A stretch of DNA of 64,000 nt from Bradyrhizobium guangxiense (GCF_004114915.1 NZ_CP022219.1:6726501-6790500); one strand, 5' to 3'; numbered from the stretch's first letter, positions 33,710 to 43,526 are shown. Numbers and translations: made by a program. The notes: generated by a model not told the origin, from the sequence alone.

Positions 33710-36178
33710 ATGGCAATGAACAACAACGAGCACGGGCACCGTCGCGACGCGGAAACGCATTCCGGATGCGGCTGTTCCACCAAGGCTGCAGCGCCGGCGG
33801 CGAAACCCGCGGCCTCCTCGTGCTGCGGCGGCCACGGCGATCATTCCAGCCATGCCCATCATCACGGTCATGATCACGGTGATGCCGCGACCAAGGTGAA
33901 GGATCCCGTCTGCGGCATGAGCGTCGATCCCGCGACCTCGAAGCATCACATCATACATCACGGCGAGACCTTCCATTTCTGCTCGGCCGGCTGCCGCACC
34001 AAGTCCGCCGCCGATCCCGCGAAATACCTCGCCAAGGAGAAGGCGCCCGAGCCGAAGCTGCCTGAAGGCACGATCTACACCTGCCCGATGCATCCAGAGA
34101 TCCGCCAGGTCGGACCCGGCACCTGCCCGATCTGCGGCATGGCGCTGGAGCCGGAGGTCGCGAGCCTGGAGACGGGTCCCAATCCGGAGCTTGCCGACAT
34201 GACGCGGCGGTTCTGGATCGGCGGCCTGCTGTCGCTGCCGCCTGTCGTGCTGGAGATGGGCGGTCATCTCGCGGGTCCCCGCAGCTGGATCGATCCGACG
34301 CTGTCGAACTGGATCCAGCTCGTCTTCGCCACCCCGGTGGTGCTGTGGGCCGGCTGGCCGTTCTTCGTTCGCGGCTGGCAGTCGCTGCTGACGCGCAACC
34401 TCAACATGTTCACGCTGATCGCAATGGGTACGGGCGTGGCCTATGTCTACAGCGTGCTCGGCACCGTCACGCCGCGGATTTTTCCCGCCACCTTCCGCGG
34501 CCATGAAGGCGCGGTCGCGGTCTATTTCGAGGCGGCCGCGGTCATCACCGTGCTCGTGCTGCTCGGCCAGGTGCTGGAGTTGCGCGCGCGCGATGCGACC
34601 TCGGGCGCGATCAAGGCGTTGCTCCAGCTCGCGCCGAAGACCGCGCGCCGCGTCGATGCCGATGGCAGCGAGCACGAGGTCGAGATCGATACCCTCCATG
34701 CCGGCGATCGCCTGCGCGTTCGTCCCGGCGAGAAGGTCCCAGTCGACGGCATCATCCTGGAAGGGCGGTCCTCGCTCGACGAATCCCTGGTCACCGGCGA
34801 ATCCATGCCGGTCACCAAGGAGATCGGCGCCAAGGTCATCGCCGGCACGCTGAACCAGTCGGGCAGCTTCATCATGCGCGCCGACAAGGTCGGGCGGGAG
34901 ACGCTGCTGTCGCAGATCGTGCAGATGGTCGCCGATGCGCAGCGCTCGCGGGCGCCGATCCAGCGCCTGGCCGATCAGGTCGCCGGCTGGTTCGTACCGG
35001 CGGTGATCGTCGTCGCCATCGCCGCCTTTGCCGCATGGGCCTGGTTCGGCCCCGAGCCGCGGCTCGCCTTCGGCCTCGTCGCCGCCGTCAGCGTGCTGAT
35101 CATCGCCTGCCCCTGTGCGCTCGGACTTGCGACTCCGATGTCGATCATGGTCGGCGTCGGCCGCGGTGCGCAAGGCGGCGTGCTGATCAAGAACGCCGAA
35201 GCACTGGAGCGGATGGAGAAGGTCGACACGCTGGTGGTCGACAAGACCGGCACGCTGACCGAGGGCAAGCCCAAGGTGGTGACGATCGTACCGGCTTCCG
35301 GCTTTGCCGAAGACGATATCCTCCGGGAGGCGGCCACCGTCGAGCGCGCCAGCGAGCACCCCCTGGCGGACGCCATCGTGCGCGCGGCCAAGGAGAAGCA
35401 GCTCACGCTCGGCCAGGTCGAGCAGTTCGATTCGCCAACGGGCAAGGGCGCGACGGGCAAGGTCGACGGCAAGACCGTCGTGCTCGGCAATGCAAAATAC
35501 CTGACCTCGATCGGCATCGACACCAGGTTGCTCGACGCCGAGGCCGAACGGCTGCGCGGCGACGGCGCCACCGTGATCAACATGGCGGTCGATGGCCGGC
35601 TTGCCGGCCTGTTCGCGATCGCCGATCCGGTCAAGGCCTCGACCCCCGAGGCGCTGAAGGCGTTAGCTGCCGAAGGCATCAAGGTCATCATGCTGACCGG
35701 CGACAACCGCACCACGGCGGAAGCGGTGGCGCGCCGGCTCGGCATCGCCGATGTCGAGGCCGAGGTGCTGCCGGATCAGAAGAGCGCGGTGGTGACCAAG
35801 CTGCAAAAGGCCGGCCGTATCGTCGCGATGGCCGGCGACGGCGTCAACGACGCGCCGGCGCTGGCCGCTGCCGAGGTCGGCATCGCCATGGGCACCGGCA
35901 CCGACGTCGCGATGGAGAGCGCCGGCGTCACCCTGCTGAAGGGCGATCTCGTCGGCATCGTCCGGGCGCGAAAACTGTCGCAGGCGACCATGAGCAACAT
36001 CCGCCAAAACCTGTTCTTCGCCTTCATCTACAACGCCGCCGGCATTCCGATCGCGGCCGGCATCCTCTATCCGGCGTTCGGCCTGTTGCTCTCGCCGATC
36101 ATCGCGGCGGCAGCGATGGCGCTGTCCTCGGTCAGCGTGGTCGGCAATGCGCTGCGCTTGCGCACGACGCGGCTGTAG
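33710..36178 (+). CDS. copA: Copper/silver-exporting P1B-type ATPase with YHS and heavy-metal-binding N-terminal modules
   Basis: This 822-residue pump exports Cu(I)/Ag(I) from the cytoplasm. In order: Cys/His-rich leader (residues 18-62; [20 protein letters not shown]), YHS domain (about 65-110; [11 protein letters not shown]), heavy-metal-binding domain (about 120-150; [20 protein letters not shown]), then the ATPase core with CPC (about 466), phosphorylation Asp in DKTGTLTEG (about 510), HP motif in SEHPLADAI and GDGVNDAP (about 708). The usual CxxC HMA domains are missing. The start MAMNNNEHG follows GGCCGGAGC; the longer frame would overlap csoR and the operator. Confidence 0.93.
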   Translation: MAMNNNEHGHRRDAETHSGCGCSTKAAAPAAKPAASSCCGGHGDHSSHAHHHGHDHGDAATKVKDPVCGMSVDPATSKHHIIHHGETFHFCSAGCRTKSAADPAKYLAKEKAPEPKLPEGTIYTCPMHPEIRQVGPGTCPICGMALEPEVASLETGPNPELADMTRRFWIGGLLSLPPVVLEMGGHLAGPRSWIDPTLSNWIQLVFATPVVLWAGWPFFVRGWQSLLTRNLNMFTLIAMGTGVAYVYSVLGTVTPRIFPATFRGHEGAVAVYFEAAAVITVLVLLGQVLELRARDATSGAIKALLQLAPKTARRVDADGSEHEVEIDTLHAGDRLRVRPGEKVPVDGIILEGRSSLDESLVTGESMPVTKEIGAKVIAGTLNQSGSFIMRADKVGRETLLSQIVQMVADAQRSRAPIQRLADQVAGWFVPAVIVVAIAAFAAWAWFGPEPRLAFGLVAAVSVLIIACPCALGLATPMSIMVGVGRGAQGGVLIKNAEALERMEKVDTLVVDKTGTLTEGKPKVVTIVPASGFAEDDILREAATVERASEHPLADAIVRAAKEKQLTLGQVEQFDSPTGKGATGKVDGKTVVLGNAKYLTSIGIDTRLLDAEAERLRGDGATVINMAVDGRLAGLFAIADPVKASTPEALKALAAEGIKVIMLTGDNRTTAEAVARRLGIADVEAEVLPDQKSAVVTKLQKAGRIVAMAGDGVNDAPALAAAEVGIAMGTGTDVAMESAGVTLLKGDLVGIVRARKLSQATMSNIRQNLFFAFIYNAAGIPIAAGILYPAFGLLLSPIIAAAAMALSSVSVVGNALRLRTTRL

Positions 36179-36191
36179 GGATGGATGGCTG

Positions 36192-36229
36192 CTCTCCCTC
36201 TCCCCGTTCTCACGGGGGGAGAGGGAGAG
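36192..36229. repeat. GC-rich palindrome after copA
   Basis: CTCTCCCTCTCCCC and GGGGGGAGAGGGAGAG form a long stem around an 8-nt loop. It may terminate copA. The following 100 bp contain further short palindromes (CTCTCCCCGCGAGCGGGGCGAG) before nikR. Confidence 0.7.
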
Positions 36230-36370
36230 TGAGGGGCCGTCTCCACGAATTCATTGCGCGTGAGTCTCGCGGAGAGTCCCCCTCACCCGGAATTCAAGCT
36301 ACGCTCGAATTCCGACCTCTCCCCGCGAGCGGGGCGAGGTAAGAGGAGCAAGACGCGCGGAGAAGACCTG

Positions 36371-36817
36371 ATGCAGCGGATAACGATCACGATCGAGGAC
36401 GATCTCCTGGCGGAGATCGATGCCGCGGCCGAGGCGCGCGGCTACCAGAACCGCTCCGAGATCATCCGCGACCTCGCCCGCGCCGGGCTCCAGCAATCCA
36501 CGGAGGACACGGCGCAGACCGGCCAATGCGTCGCCGGCCTCGTCTATGTCTACGACCATGCTGCCCGGGATCTCTCCAAGCGCCTGGTTCAGGAATTCCA
36601 CGGCCATCACGACCTCGCGCTGGCGACGCTGCACGTCCATCTCGACGACAACAATTGCATGGAGATGACGGCGCTGAAGGGATCCGCGGACGAGGTCAAG
36701 CATTTCGCCGACCACATCATCGCCGAGCGCGGCGTGCGCTACGGCCGCGTGGTGATGATCCCGACCGGCGAGGGCAAGCAGGTGAAGGGGCGCAAGCACG
36801 GACACCGGCACGAGTAG
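36371..36817 (+). CDS. nikR: Nickel-responsive transcriptional regulator NikR
   Basis: This 148-residue tetrameric repressor has an N-terminal ribbon-helix-helix (MQRITITIEDDLLAEIDAAA, residues 1-45) and a C-terminal ACT-like nickel domain. The square-planar Ni ligand set is present: His77, His88, His90 and Cys96 (LHVHLDDNNC). The tail is His/Lys-rich (KGRKHGHRHE). No nickel transporter or hydrogenase gene is adjacent, so its targets lie elsewhere. The start is set by alignment to the RHH; the upstream frame is repeat sequence. Confidence 0.94.
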   Translation: MQRITITIEDDLLAEIDAAAEARGYQNRSEIIRDLARAGLQQSTEDTAQTGQCVAGLVYVYDHAARDLSKRLVQEFHGHHDLALATLHVHLDDNNCMEMTALKGSADEVKHFADHIIAERGVRYGRVVMIPTGEGKQVKGRKHGHRHE

Positions 36818-36954
36818 GCCGGATATTCCCCTCCCCTGGAGGTAAGCAAGAGCGCCCGCCGCGTTCGCGGCCGACGGCAGCGCGGCCACCCGCCCTTGCC
36901 GACGCCGCAATGGGTGTCTACCTCTCGCGCAGTGTCTACCTGAGAGGGTCCCCC

Positions 36955-37695
36955 ATGCTGGATGCCGCCTTCAAGGCGCTGTCGCAAATGATCTCGCCGC
37001 CGATGCGCTCGATCCTGTGGCGATCAATCGGGCTGGCGCTGGTACTGATCACCGTGCTGGCGATCGGCTTGCAGCGGCTCTTGAGCTGGTTTGCGACTTC
37101 CGGCGAAGTCTGGCTGGAAGGCCTGCTCGGGCCGGGCTGGCACTCTTCGCTCGAAGTCCTGTCCTGGATGGTTTCGATCGCGGCCGGCCTCGGCGTCGTG
37201 TTCGGCGGAATCTTCCTGATGCCCGCGATCCCCTCGCTGGTGGCGAGCCTGTTCGTCGACGACGTCGCCGACATCGTCGAGCGCGAGCATTACCCTGCCG
37301 AGCAGCCGGGCCTTGCGCTGCCGTTCAGCCAGGCGATCCTCGAGGGCGTCAAGACCGCGCTGCTGACGATCCTGGTCTATCTCGCCGCGCTGCCGCTGGT
37401 GCTGTTCGCCGGCGCAGGTTTCCTGATCTTCTTCCTCGCCGCCGCCTGGCTCCTGGGCCGCGAATATTTCGAGCTCGCGGCGATGCGCTTCCGCCCGCCG
37501 GAGGAAGCCAAGGCGATGCGGCGCGACAACGCCGCCACCATCTTCACCGCCGGCCTGTTCATCGCCGCCTTCGTCTCGATCCCGATCGTCAATCTGGCGA
37601 CGCCGATCTTCGGCATGGCCTTCATGGTCCACATGCACAAGCGGCTGTCAGGCCCACGGCCCGAGCTGATCAAGCCGGCGCGGCAGATGCGGTGA
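36955..37695 (+). CDS. EI24/CysZ-family membrane protein
   Basis: This 246-residue inner-membrane protein has about four to five long hydrophobic segments (IGLALVLITVLAIGLQRLL; LSWMVSIAAGLGVVFGGIFL; TALLTILVYLAALPLVLFAG) and the EI24 block AAAWLLGREYFELAAMRF. CysZ relatives import sulfate; most alphaproteobacterial members are uncharacterised. The ATG at 36955 has GAGAGGG 6 nt upstream; the longer frame reaches into nikR and is rejected. Confidence 0.83.
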   Translation: MLDAAFKALSQMISPPMRSILWRSIGLALVLITVLAIGLQRLLSWFATSGEVWLEGLLGPGWHSSLEVLSWMVSIAAGLGVVFGGIFLMPAIPSLVASLFVDDVADIVEREHYPAEQPGLALPFSQAILEGVKTALLTILVYLAALPLVLFAGAGFLIFFLAAAWLLGREYFELAAMRFRPPEEAKAMRRDNAATIFTAGLFIAAFVSIPIVNLATPIFGMAFMVHMHKRLSGPRPELIKPARQMR

Positions 37696-37701
37696 GCCGG
37701 C

Positions 37702-39330
37702 TCAGGCCACCCGCACCCCGCACTTCCGCAGCAACGTCTTGGCGAAGCCGAACGGTGCCGGCGTGAAAGGACCGGGCGGCGCACGGGTGATCAGGGCGAT
37801 GAAGCCGAGCGCGGCCATCGCCAGCCAGAAGCACAGCCAGAACCCGTCGATATAGGCGAGCACGTTGGCCTCGCGCTGCACGAAGCCCGCGAGCGTTCCC
37901 ACCGCGCGCGCCTGGGCGAGGCCGGCGCCATGCACGGCGAAATGATCCGCGAGCTGCTTGAGCACGCGCACCACGTCGACATCGCCGACCGCGAGGTTCT
38001 GGCCGAGATAGAAGGAATGGACCTGCTCGCGGACGCGCAGCCACGTCCCCATCAGTGCCACGCCGATCTCGGCGCCGCCGAGCCGCATGATCTGGATGTA
38101 GGCGGCGAACGACGTCGCTCGGCTCGGATCTGAGTTCGACAGCGCCATGATGATGATCGGCAGCAGCGTCGTCGCTTGACCGATCGATTGCAGCAGCACG
38201 ATGCCGATGAAATCCTCGCGGGCCCAGTCATGGGTGAGCCGGGTACCCCAGAGGTTGGCGGCGGCGAAGCAGGCAAAGCCAAGCACCGTCACCGCGCGCG
38301 CATCGAAATGGCGCAGCAGCCAGATCGAGACCGGCACCAGCACGACCATCGGCAACGCGCCGTAGATGAGCAGCAACAGACCACTCTGCTCCGGTCGGAG
38401 CAGGCCGACATTGCCGAGGAAGTTCGGCACCAGCGATGAATTGGAGAGGGACGTCAGCGTGTAGAGCAGGATGACGATCAGCGACAGGCCGATATTGCGC
38501 GAGAACAGCACGTTCACATGCGCCCAGGGCTGTCGCACCAGCGACTCGTTGACGAGGAAGCAAGCGAACAGCGCCGCGCCGCCGGCGAGCAGCGCCATCA
38601 CCGTGCCGGATCCCAGCCAGTCCAGCCGGTTGCCTTGGTCAAGGCCGGCATAGACCATCGAGACGCCCGCGCCGAGCAGCAGCATGCCGCCCCAATCGGC
38701 CTCGCGCAGCAACGCGCGATTCACCGGCTCGTTCGGCGTGCCGAGATAGACCATCAGCCCCATCAGCGGGGCGATCACGACGCCCTGCCAGTACAGCCAT
38801 TGCCAGCCGAGATGGTCGACATAGAAGCCGACCAGCGAGCTCGAGGTGTCCAGCGCGAAGCCGACGCGGATCGAATAGATCGAGATTGCCGGCAACCACC
38901 AGCGGATCGGCAGATTGCGGAATACGATCATCAGCGTCGCCGGCACGAAGGTGCCGAGCAGGAGGCCATGTACGACGCTGAGCGCGAGCAGCGTCGGATA
39001 GTCGTGCACGAAGGGGATGATCGCCGAGACAGCGGCATAGACGAGGCTGGGAATACCGAGCACGCGGCGCAGACCGAACACGGTCGCAAGCCATGCGACC
39101 GCGGGCGCGACGAAGATCTGGGAGCCGATGCCGGCGGTCGAGAGCCAGGCGCCTTCGTCGAAACTGAGGCCGAATGCGCCGCGCAGATCGGGCAGGCCGA
39201 TCGTGGTCAGGCGGCTGTCGAAATTGGCCAGGAACGAGCCCAGCAGCACCGCCGCCACGGCGAACAGCGGCTGTGGCGCGATGCCGCCGCGCGAGACGGG
39301 GCCGCGGCCGGCATCGTCATTTTCCGCCAT
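37702..39330 (-). CDS. DHA2-family MFS efflux transporter (EmrB-like)
   Basis: This 542-residue transporter has about 14 hydrophobic segments, as expected for the DHA2 drug:proton antiporters. It pairs with the membrane-fusion protein encoded just upstream, overlapping by 14 nt, to form an EmrAB-type system that pumps toxic compounds out through an outer-membrane channel. The sequence starts with FAVAAVLLGSFLANFDSRLT, typical of helix 1. The substrate is unknown and no outer-membrane channel or regulator is adjacent. Confidence 0.9.
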   Translation of the reverse strand: MAENDDAGRGPVSRGGIAPQPLFAVAAVLLGSFLANFDSRLTTIGLPDLRGAFGLSFDEGAWLSTAGIGSQIFVAPAVAWLATVFGLRRVLGIPSLVYAAVSAIIPFVHDYPTLLALSVVHGLLLGTFVPATLMIVFRNLPIRWWLPAISIYSIRVGFALDTSSSLVGFYVDHLGWQWLYWQGVVIAPLMGLMVYLGTPNEPVNRALLREADWGGMLLLGAGVSMVYAGLDQGNRLDWLGSGTVMALLAGGAALFACFLVNESLVRQPWAHVNVLFSRNIGLSLIVILLYTLTSLSNSSLVPNFLGNVGLLRPEQSGLLLLIYGALPMVVLVPVSIWLLRHFDARAVTVLGFACFAAANLWGTRLTHDWAREDFIGIVLLQSIGQATTLLPIIIMALSNSDPSRATSFAAYIQIMRLGGAEIGVALMGTWLRVREQVHSFYLGQNLAVGDVDVVRVLKQLADHFAVHGAGLAQARAVGTLAGFVQREANVLAYIDGFWLCFWLAMAALGFIALITRAPPGPFTPAPFGFAKTLLRKCGVRVA

Positions 39331-40450
39331 TCGCGCCCGCAGTATTGATGCTGGTGACGACCGACATGCCGGGCACCAGCCGCGTCAGCAGCGGCTGATT
39401 GTCGTCGAACTGGATGCGGACGGGAATGCGCTGCACCACTTTTGTGAAATTGCCGGTGGCGTTGTCCGGCGGCAGCAGCGCGACCTGCGCGCCGGTCGCG
39501 GGGGCCATGCGCTCGACCCTGCCGCGCAGCTTCTCGCGCGGAAAGCTATCGACTGTGATCTCGACCGGCTGCCCCGGCGCGACATGCGTAAGCTGTGTCT
39601 CCTTGTAGTTGGCGATCACGTACACTTTCGGCAGCGGCACCACGTTGATCAGGTTGGCGCCGATGTTGACGTAGTCGCCGGGCTGCCCCTGCCGCTCGCC
39701 GACGACGCCGTCGAACGGCGCGGTGATCCTGGTATAGCCGAGCTTGAGCTTCGCGCTCGCCAGCGTCGCCTTGGCCGCTTCGACATCGGCGGCGCGCTGC
39801 TTCCTGGTGCCCTGCAGGACCTCGAGCTGGTGCTGCTGGGCCGCGATCACGGCGCGGCTCGCGCGCACGTCGGCCTGCGCCTTGGCAAGACCCGCAACCG
39901 CCTGCTCGAGCCGCTGCCGCGTGCCGGCCTCGGTCTGCGACAGCGATTGCTGGCGCTCCTGCTCCTGCCTGGCCTCGACCTGCAGCGCCTCCGCCGACAG
40001 CCGCGCAGCTTCGGCCTGCGCGATCGTCGCGTATTGCAGCTCGATCTGGTTGCTGAGATTATCGAGAACGGCTTGCGCGGCGGCGACCGCGGCTTCGGCC
40101 TGGGCGACCTGGGCCTGGTAATCCGCAGGATCGATCTGGATCAGCAGATCGCCGGCCCTGACGCGCTGGAAGTCGGTGACCCCAACGGTCAGCACTTCGC
40201 CGGAGACACGGCTGGCAAGCCGCGTCAGGTCGGCGCGCACATAGGCGTCGTTGGTGGTCTGGACCGCGGCACTGCCGACCCACTCGTCGAAGCGCAGCGT
40301 CGCCAGCGCGACGAAGGCGAGCGCGACGATGACGGCGAATAACGGGATCGCGAGCCGGCTCCAGAGCGAGGAGGCCGGCGGCTGGGTCGGCTTGGGCGGC
40401 GCGATTGGAGCGGCAGCAGGGGGCGACGAGACTTGTTCCTGCTGACTCAC
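39317..40450 (-). CDS. HlyD/EmrA-type membrane fusion protein
   Basis: This 377-residue periplasmic adaptor has one N-terminal transmembrane helix at about residues 30-50 (LAIPLFAVIVALAFVALATL). A biotinyl-lipoyl-like half follows (VLTVGVTDFQRVRAGDLLIQ), then a long coiled-coil hairpin (about 105-215) and the second lipoyl half plus beta-barrel (YTRITAPFDGVVGERQGQPG). It links the DHA2 transporter to an outer-membrane channel. It is the first gene of the pair, and its 3' end overlaps the pump gene. Confidence 0.92.
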   Translation of the reverse strand: MSQQEQVSSPPAAAPIAPPKPTQPPASSLWSRLAIPLFAVIVALAFVALATLRFDEWVGSAAVQTTNDAYVRADLTRLASRVSGEVLTVGVTDFQRVRAGDLLIQIDPADYQAQVAQAEAAVAAAQAVLDNLSNQIELQYATIAQAEAARLSAEALQVEARQEQERQQSLSQTEAGTRQRLEQAVAGLAKAQADVRASRAVIAAQQHQLEVLQGTRKQRAADVEAAKATLASAKLKLGYTRITAPFDGVVGERQGQPGDYVNIGANLINVVPLPKVYVIANYKETQLTHVAPGQPVEITVDSFPREKLRGRVERMAPATGAQVALLPPDNATGNFTKVVQRIPVRIQFDDNQPLLTRLVPGMSVVTSINTAGANGGK

Positions 40451-40484
40451 GACATCACCCCAAAGCGCTTCGCTCTCATCACCT

Positions 40485-41252
40485 TCACACCGTCTTCTCC
40501 GGCCAGCGGCAGAGATCGTTGATCAGGCACAGCTCGCAGCGCGGCTTGCGCGCGAGGCAAGTATAGCGGCCGTGCAGGATCAGCCAATGATGGGCATGCA
40601 GCATGAACTGGGGCGGGATCAACTTTTCGAGACCGAGCTCGACCTCCAGCGGCGTCTTGCCGGGCGCAAGTCCTGTGCGATTGCCGACGCGGAAGACATG
40701 AGTGTCGACCGCCATGGTGTGCTCGCCAAAGGCCATGTTGAGCACGACATTGGCGGTCTTGCGCCCCGCACCGGGCAATGACTCGATCTCGGCGCGCGTG
40801 CGCGGCACCTCGCCGCCGAAATCGCTGAGCAGCTTTGCCGACAGCGCGATGACGTTCTTGGCCTTGGTGCGATAGAGGCCGATGGTCTTGATGTAGTCGC
40901 GCAGACGCTCCTCGCCGAGATCGAGCATCTTCTGCGGGGTGTCGGCGACTTCGAACAATGCGCGCGTCGCCTTGTTGACGCCGGCATCGGTCGCCTGTGC
41001 CGACAGCACCACGGCGACCAGCAGCGTGAACGGATTGACGTGCTCGAGCTCCCCTTTTGGCTCCGGGTTGGCTTTGCGGAAGCGGCTGAAGACCTCGTGA
41101 ACCTCGGCGGGCGTCCAGGGGCTTGTCGCCTTGAGTGATTTTCTCCCCGGAGCCGATGTCTTAGCGGGCTTGGGCTTCGCAGCGGCAGCCTTCGTCTTTT
41201 TCTTCGGCACGGGCGCTTTGCGCGGCGCCGGCTTGCGGGGGATTTTCGCCAT
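40485..41252 (-). CDS. nth: Endonuclease III
   Basis: This 255-residue bifunctional DNA glycosylase/AP lyase acts in repair of oxidised pyrimidines. The helix-hairpin-helix LPGAGRKTANVVLNMAF contains the catalytic Lys; the catalytic Asp is in AVDTHVFRV. The C-terminal [4Fe-4S] loop has Cys-X6-Cys-X2-Cys-X5-Cys (CLARKPRCELCLINDLC). The N-terminal 45 residues are a Lys/Pro/Ala-rich extension. MAKIPRK is chosen as start; the longer frame runs through the divergent DUF2244 gene. Confidence 0.95.
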   Translation of the reverse strand: MAKIPRKPAPRKAPVPKKKTKAAAAKPKPAKTSAPGRKSLKATSPWTPAEVHEVFSRFRKANPEPKGELEHVNPFTLLVAVVLSAQATDAGVNKATRALFEVADTPQKMLDLGEERLRDYIKTIGLYRTKAKNVIALSAKLLSDFGGEVPRTRAEIESLPGAGRKTANVVLNMAFGEHTMAVDTHVFRVGNRTGLAPGKTPLEVELGLEKLIPPQFMLHAHHWLILHGRYTCLARKPRCELCLINDLCRWPEKTV

Positions 41253-41274
41253 GATCGGGATATACTGAGGGACA

Positions 41275-41808
41275 ATGAGCCCAGGCAACGAAATTGAGCG
41301 CAAGGACGCTGCAGATCCCCGCGAGGTGCAGATCTTTTCCGCGCTGCTGACGCCGCACCGCTCGCTGAACCGCACCGGCTTTCTCGCGGTGATGCTGTTC
41401 CTGAGCGTCGTCAGCTTTGCCACCGGCCTCGCCTTCCTGATGAAGGGCGCCTGGCCGGTGCTCGGCTTCTTCGGCCTCGACGTGCTCGTGGTGTGGTGGG
41501 CCTTCAAGGCCAATTTCCGCACCGCTCAAGCGCGTGAGGAGATCACGGTCACCGCGTCCGAACTGCGCGTGCGGCGCATCAGCCATCGCGGCCAGGTCGC
41601 CGAATGGACCTTCAATCCGCTCTGGGTCCGCCTCGACATGGAGGTCGACGAGGATTTCGGCATCGAGCATCTCTACCTGATCTCGCGCGGCCACCAGATC
41701 CAGATCGCCCGCTTCCTGGGGCCGGAGGAAAAGGCAAGCTTTTACAAAGGCTTGGTTGAGGCTCTCAATGCCGCCAAGCGCGGCCCGACCTACAACCCGA
41801 TCAACTGA
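41275..41808 (+). CDS. DUF2244 membrane protein
   Basis: The 177-residue product has two adjacent hydrophobic segments at about residues 36-78 (FLAVMLFLSVVSFATGLAFL; VLGFFGLDVLVVWWAFKANF) followed by a soluble beta-rich region (EEITVTASELRVRRISHRGQ, WVRLDMEVD). This matches DUF2244, a conserved alphaproteobacterial family of unknown function sometimes called integral membrane protein. It is divergent from nth with only 22 bp between starts. Confidence 0.88.
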   Translation: MSPGNEIERKDAADPREVQIFSALLTPHRSLNRTGFLAVMLFLSVVSFATGLAFLMKGAWPVLGFFGLDVLVVWWAFKANFRTAQAREEITVTASELRVRRISHRGQVAEWTFNPLWVRLDMEVDEDFGIEHLYLISRGHQIQIARFLGPEEKASFYKGLVEALNAAKRGPTYNPIN

Positions 41809-41863
41809 TGGCGCGTCGGAAATCGGGTGGTTTCCCAGCCGCCCCTCTCCTACATTTCCGACC

Positions 41864-42760
41864 ATGATGACACTCGCCATACATGACCAGCGCCTGACCA
41901 AGCCGGGTCCCCAGAACGCCGCGTTGCGCGACTATGATTCGGTGCGCCGGGCGATCGCCTTCATCTCGGAGAACTGGCGCGCGCAGCCGACCATCGAAGC
42001 GATGGCGGATGCGGCCGGCGTCACGCCGGACGAACTGCACCATCTGTTCCGCCGCTGGGCCTCGATCACGCCGAAGGCTTTCATGCAGGCGCTCACCCTG
42101 GACCATGCGAAGGGCTTGCTGCGGGACTCCGCGAGCATCCTCGATGCCGCGCTCGACTCCGGCCTGTCCGGCCCCGGCCGGCTGCACGATCTCTTCGTCA
42201 CCCATGAAGCGATGTCGCCCGGCGAATGGAAGAACGGCGGCGCCGGCCTCACGCTGCGCTACGGCTTTCACCCCTCGCCGTTCGGCACCGCCATCGTGAT
42301 CGCGACCGATCGCGGCCTGTCGGGCCTTGCCTTCGCCGACCACGGTGAAGAGAAGATCGCGCTCGCCGACATGACGCGGCGCTGGCCGAACGCGACCTAT
42401 GTCGAAGACCACGAAGGCACCGCGCCGCTCGCGGCGCGCATCTTCGACACCAGGCTGTGGCGGCCGGACCAGCCGCTGCGCGTGGTGCTGATCGGCACCG
42501 ATTTCGAGGTGCGGGTGTGGGAGACGCTATTGAAGATCCCGATGGGCCGCGCCGTGTCCTATTCCGACATCGCCTGCAACATCAACAGCCCGAAGGCGTC
42601 GCGCGCCGTCGGCGCCGCCGTCGGCAAGAATCCGGTCTCGTTCGTCGTGCCCTGCCACCGCGCGCTCGGCAAGAGCGGGACGCTGACGGGCTACCATTGG
42701 GGCATCACCCGCAAGCAGGCGATGCTGGGCTGGGAAGCCGGGCGGATGGGAGTGCAGTAG
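41864..42760 (+). CDS. Ada-like protein: AraC-type HTH fused to methylated-DNA-protein cysteine methyltransferase
   Basis: The 298-residue product has an AraC HTH at about residues 22-110 (TIEAMADAAGVTPDELHHLF), then an O6-methylguanine methyltransferase domain at about 130-295. The suicide Cys264 is in VVPCHRALG, with the helix-recognition segment SRAVGAAVGKNPVSFV. The N-terminal Cys4 phosphotriester domain of E. coli Ada is absent, as in many alphaproteobacterial relatives. It repairs alkylated guanine and may regulate the response. The ATG pair at 41864/41867 are equal candidates. Confidence 0.9.
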   Translation: MMTLAIHDQRLTKPGPQNAALRDYDSVRRAIAFISENWRAQPTIEAMADAAGVTPDELHHLFRRWASITPKAFMQALTLDHAKGLLRDSASILDAALDSGLSGPGRLHDLFVTHEAMSPGEWKNGGAGLTLRYGFHPSPFGTAIVIATDRGLSGLAFADHGEEKIALADMTRRWPNATYVEDHEGTAPLAARIFDTRLWRPDQPLRVVLIGTDFEVRVWETLLKIPMGRAVSYSDIACNINSPKASRAVGAAVGKNPVSFVVPCHRALGKSGTLTGYHWGITRKQAMLGWEAGRMGVQ

Positions 42761-42770
42761 GCAAGATGCA

Positions 42771-42857
42771 GTAGGGTGGGTTAGCCGAAGGCGTAACCCA
42801 CCTCTTTGGTTCCGCGGCGAAAGGTGTGGTGGGTTACGCTGCGCTAACCCACCCTAC
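42771..42857. repeat. Palindromic repeat, GTAGGGTGGGTTAGC family
   Basis: GTAGGGTGGGTTAGC (42771-42785) and GCTAACCCACCCTAC (42843-42857) are perfect 15-bp inverted arms. Inside, CGTAACCCACC pairs with GGTGGGTTACG. It lies between convergent genes. Confidence 0.95.
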
Positions 42858-42879
42858 GGCTGCGCGTGTGCGGCGAAGC

Positions 42880-43503
42880 CTAACCCGCCAGATCCAGCTT
42901 CGAGGCCACGGTCGAATCCGCGTTGAGGCGGTAGATGATCGGCACGCCGGTGGCGAGCTCGCGCTTCAGGATGCCTTCCGGCGACAGCTTTTCCAGCACC
43001 ATGATCAGCGCGCGCAGCGAATTGCCGTGGGCGGCGACCAGCGTGCGCTTGCCGTTGAGCACGCCGGGCAGAATCTCCTGCACGTAGTACGGCAATGCGC
43101 GCGCGAGCGTGTCCTTCAGGCTTTCGCCGCCGGGCGGCGGCACGTCGTAGGAACGGCGCCAGATCAGCACCTGGTCCTCGCCCCATTTCTTGCGGGCGTC
43201 ATCCTTGTTGAGGCCGGAGAGATCGCCATAGTCACGCTCGTTCAGCGCGAGATTCTTCGAGGTCGGCAAACCGGTCTGGCCGAGCTCGCTCAAGATGAGA
43301 TCGAGCGTGTGCTGCGCGCGTGTGAGCACCGACGTATAGGCGACGTCGAACACGAGACCCTGCGCCTTCAGCTTGCGACCGGCTTCCTTGGCTTCTTTGA
43401 CGCCGAGCTCGGTGAGATCGGGGTCCTTCCAGCCGGTGAACAGGTTCTTCAGATTCCATTCGCTCTGGCCGTGCCGCACGAGCACGAGAAGACGTTCGCT
43501 CAT
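42880..43503 (-). CDS. gpmA: 2,3-bisphosphoglycerate-dependent phosphoglycerate mutase
   Basis: This 207-residue glycolytic enzyme interconverts 3- and 2-phosphoglycerate. The phosphohistidine is His11 ([12 protein letters not shown]), with substrate-binding [14 protein letters not shown]; the acid Glu is in [12 protein letters not shown] and the second His in [13 protein letters not shown]. It is shorter than the 250-residue E. coli form, as is usual for alphaproteobacteria. It lies 23 bp downstream of dapB on the same strand. Confidence 0.95.
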   Translation of the reverse strand: MSERLLVLVRHGQSEWNLKNLFTGWKDPDLTELGVKEAKEAGRKLKAQGLVFDVAYTSVLTRAQHTLDLILSELGQTGLPTSKNLALNERDYGDLSGLNKDDARKKWGEDQVLIWRRSYDVPPPGGESLKDTLARALPYYVQEILPGVLNGKRTLVAAHGNSLRALIMVLEKLSPEGILKRELATGVPIIYRLNADSTVASKLDLAG

Positions 43504-43526
43504 TGACTGCTTTCCGTTGGGTTCGT

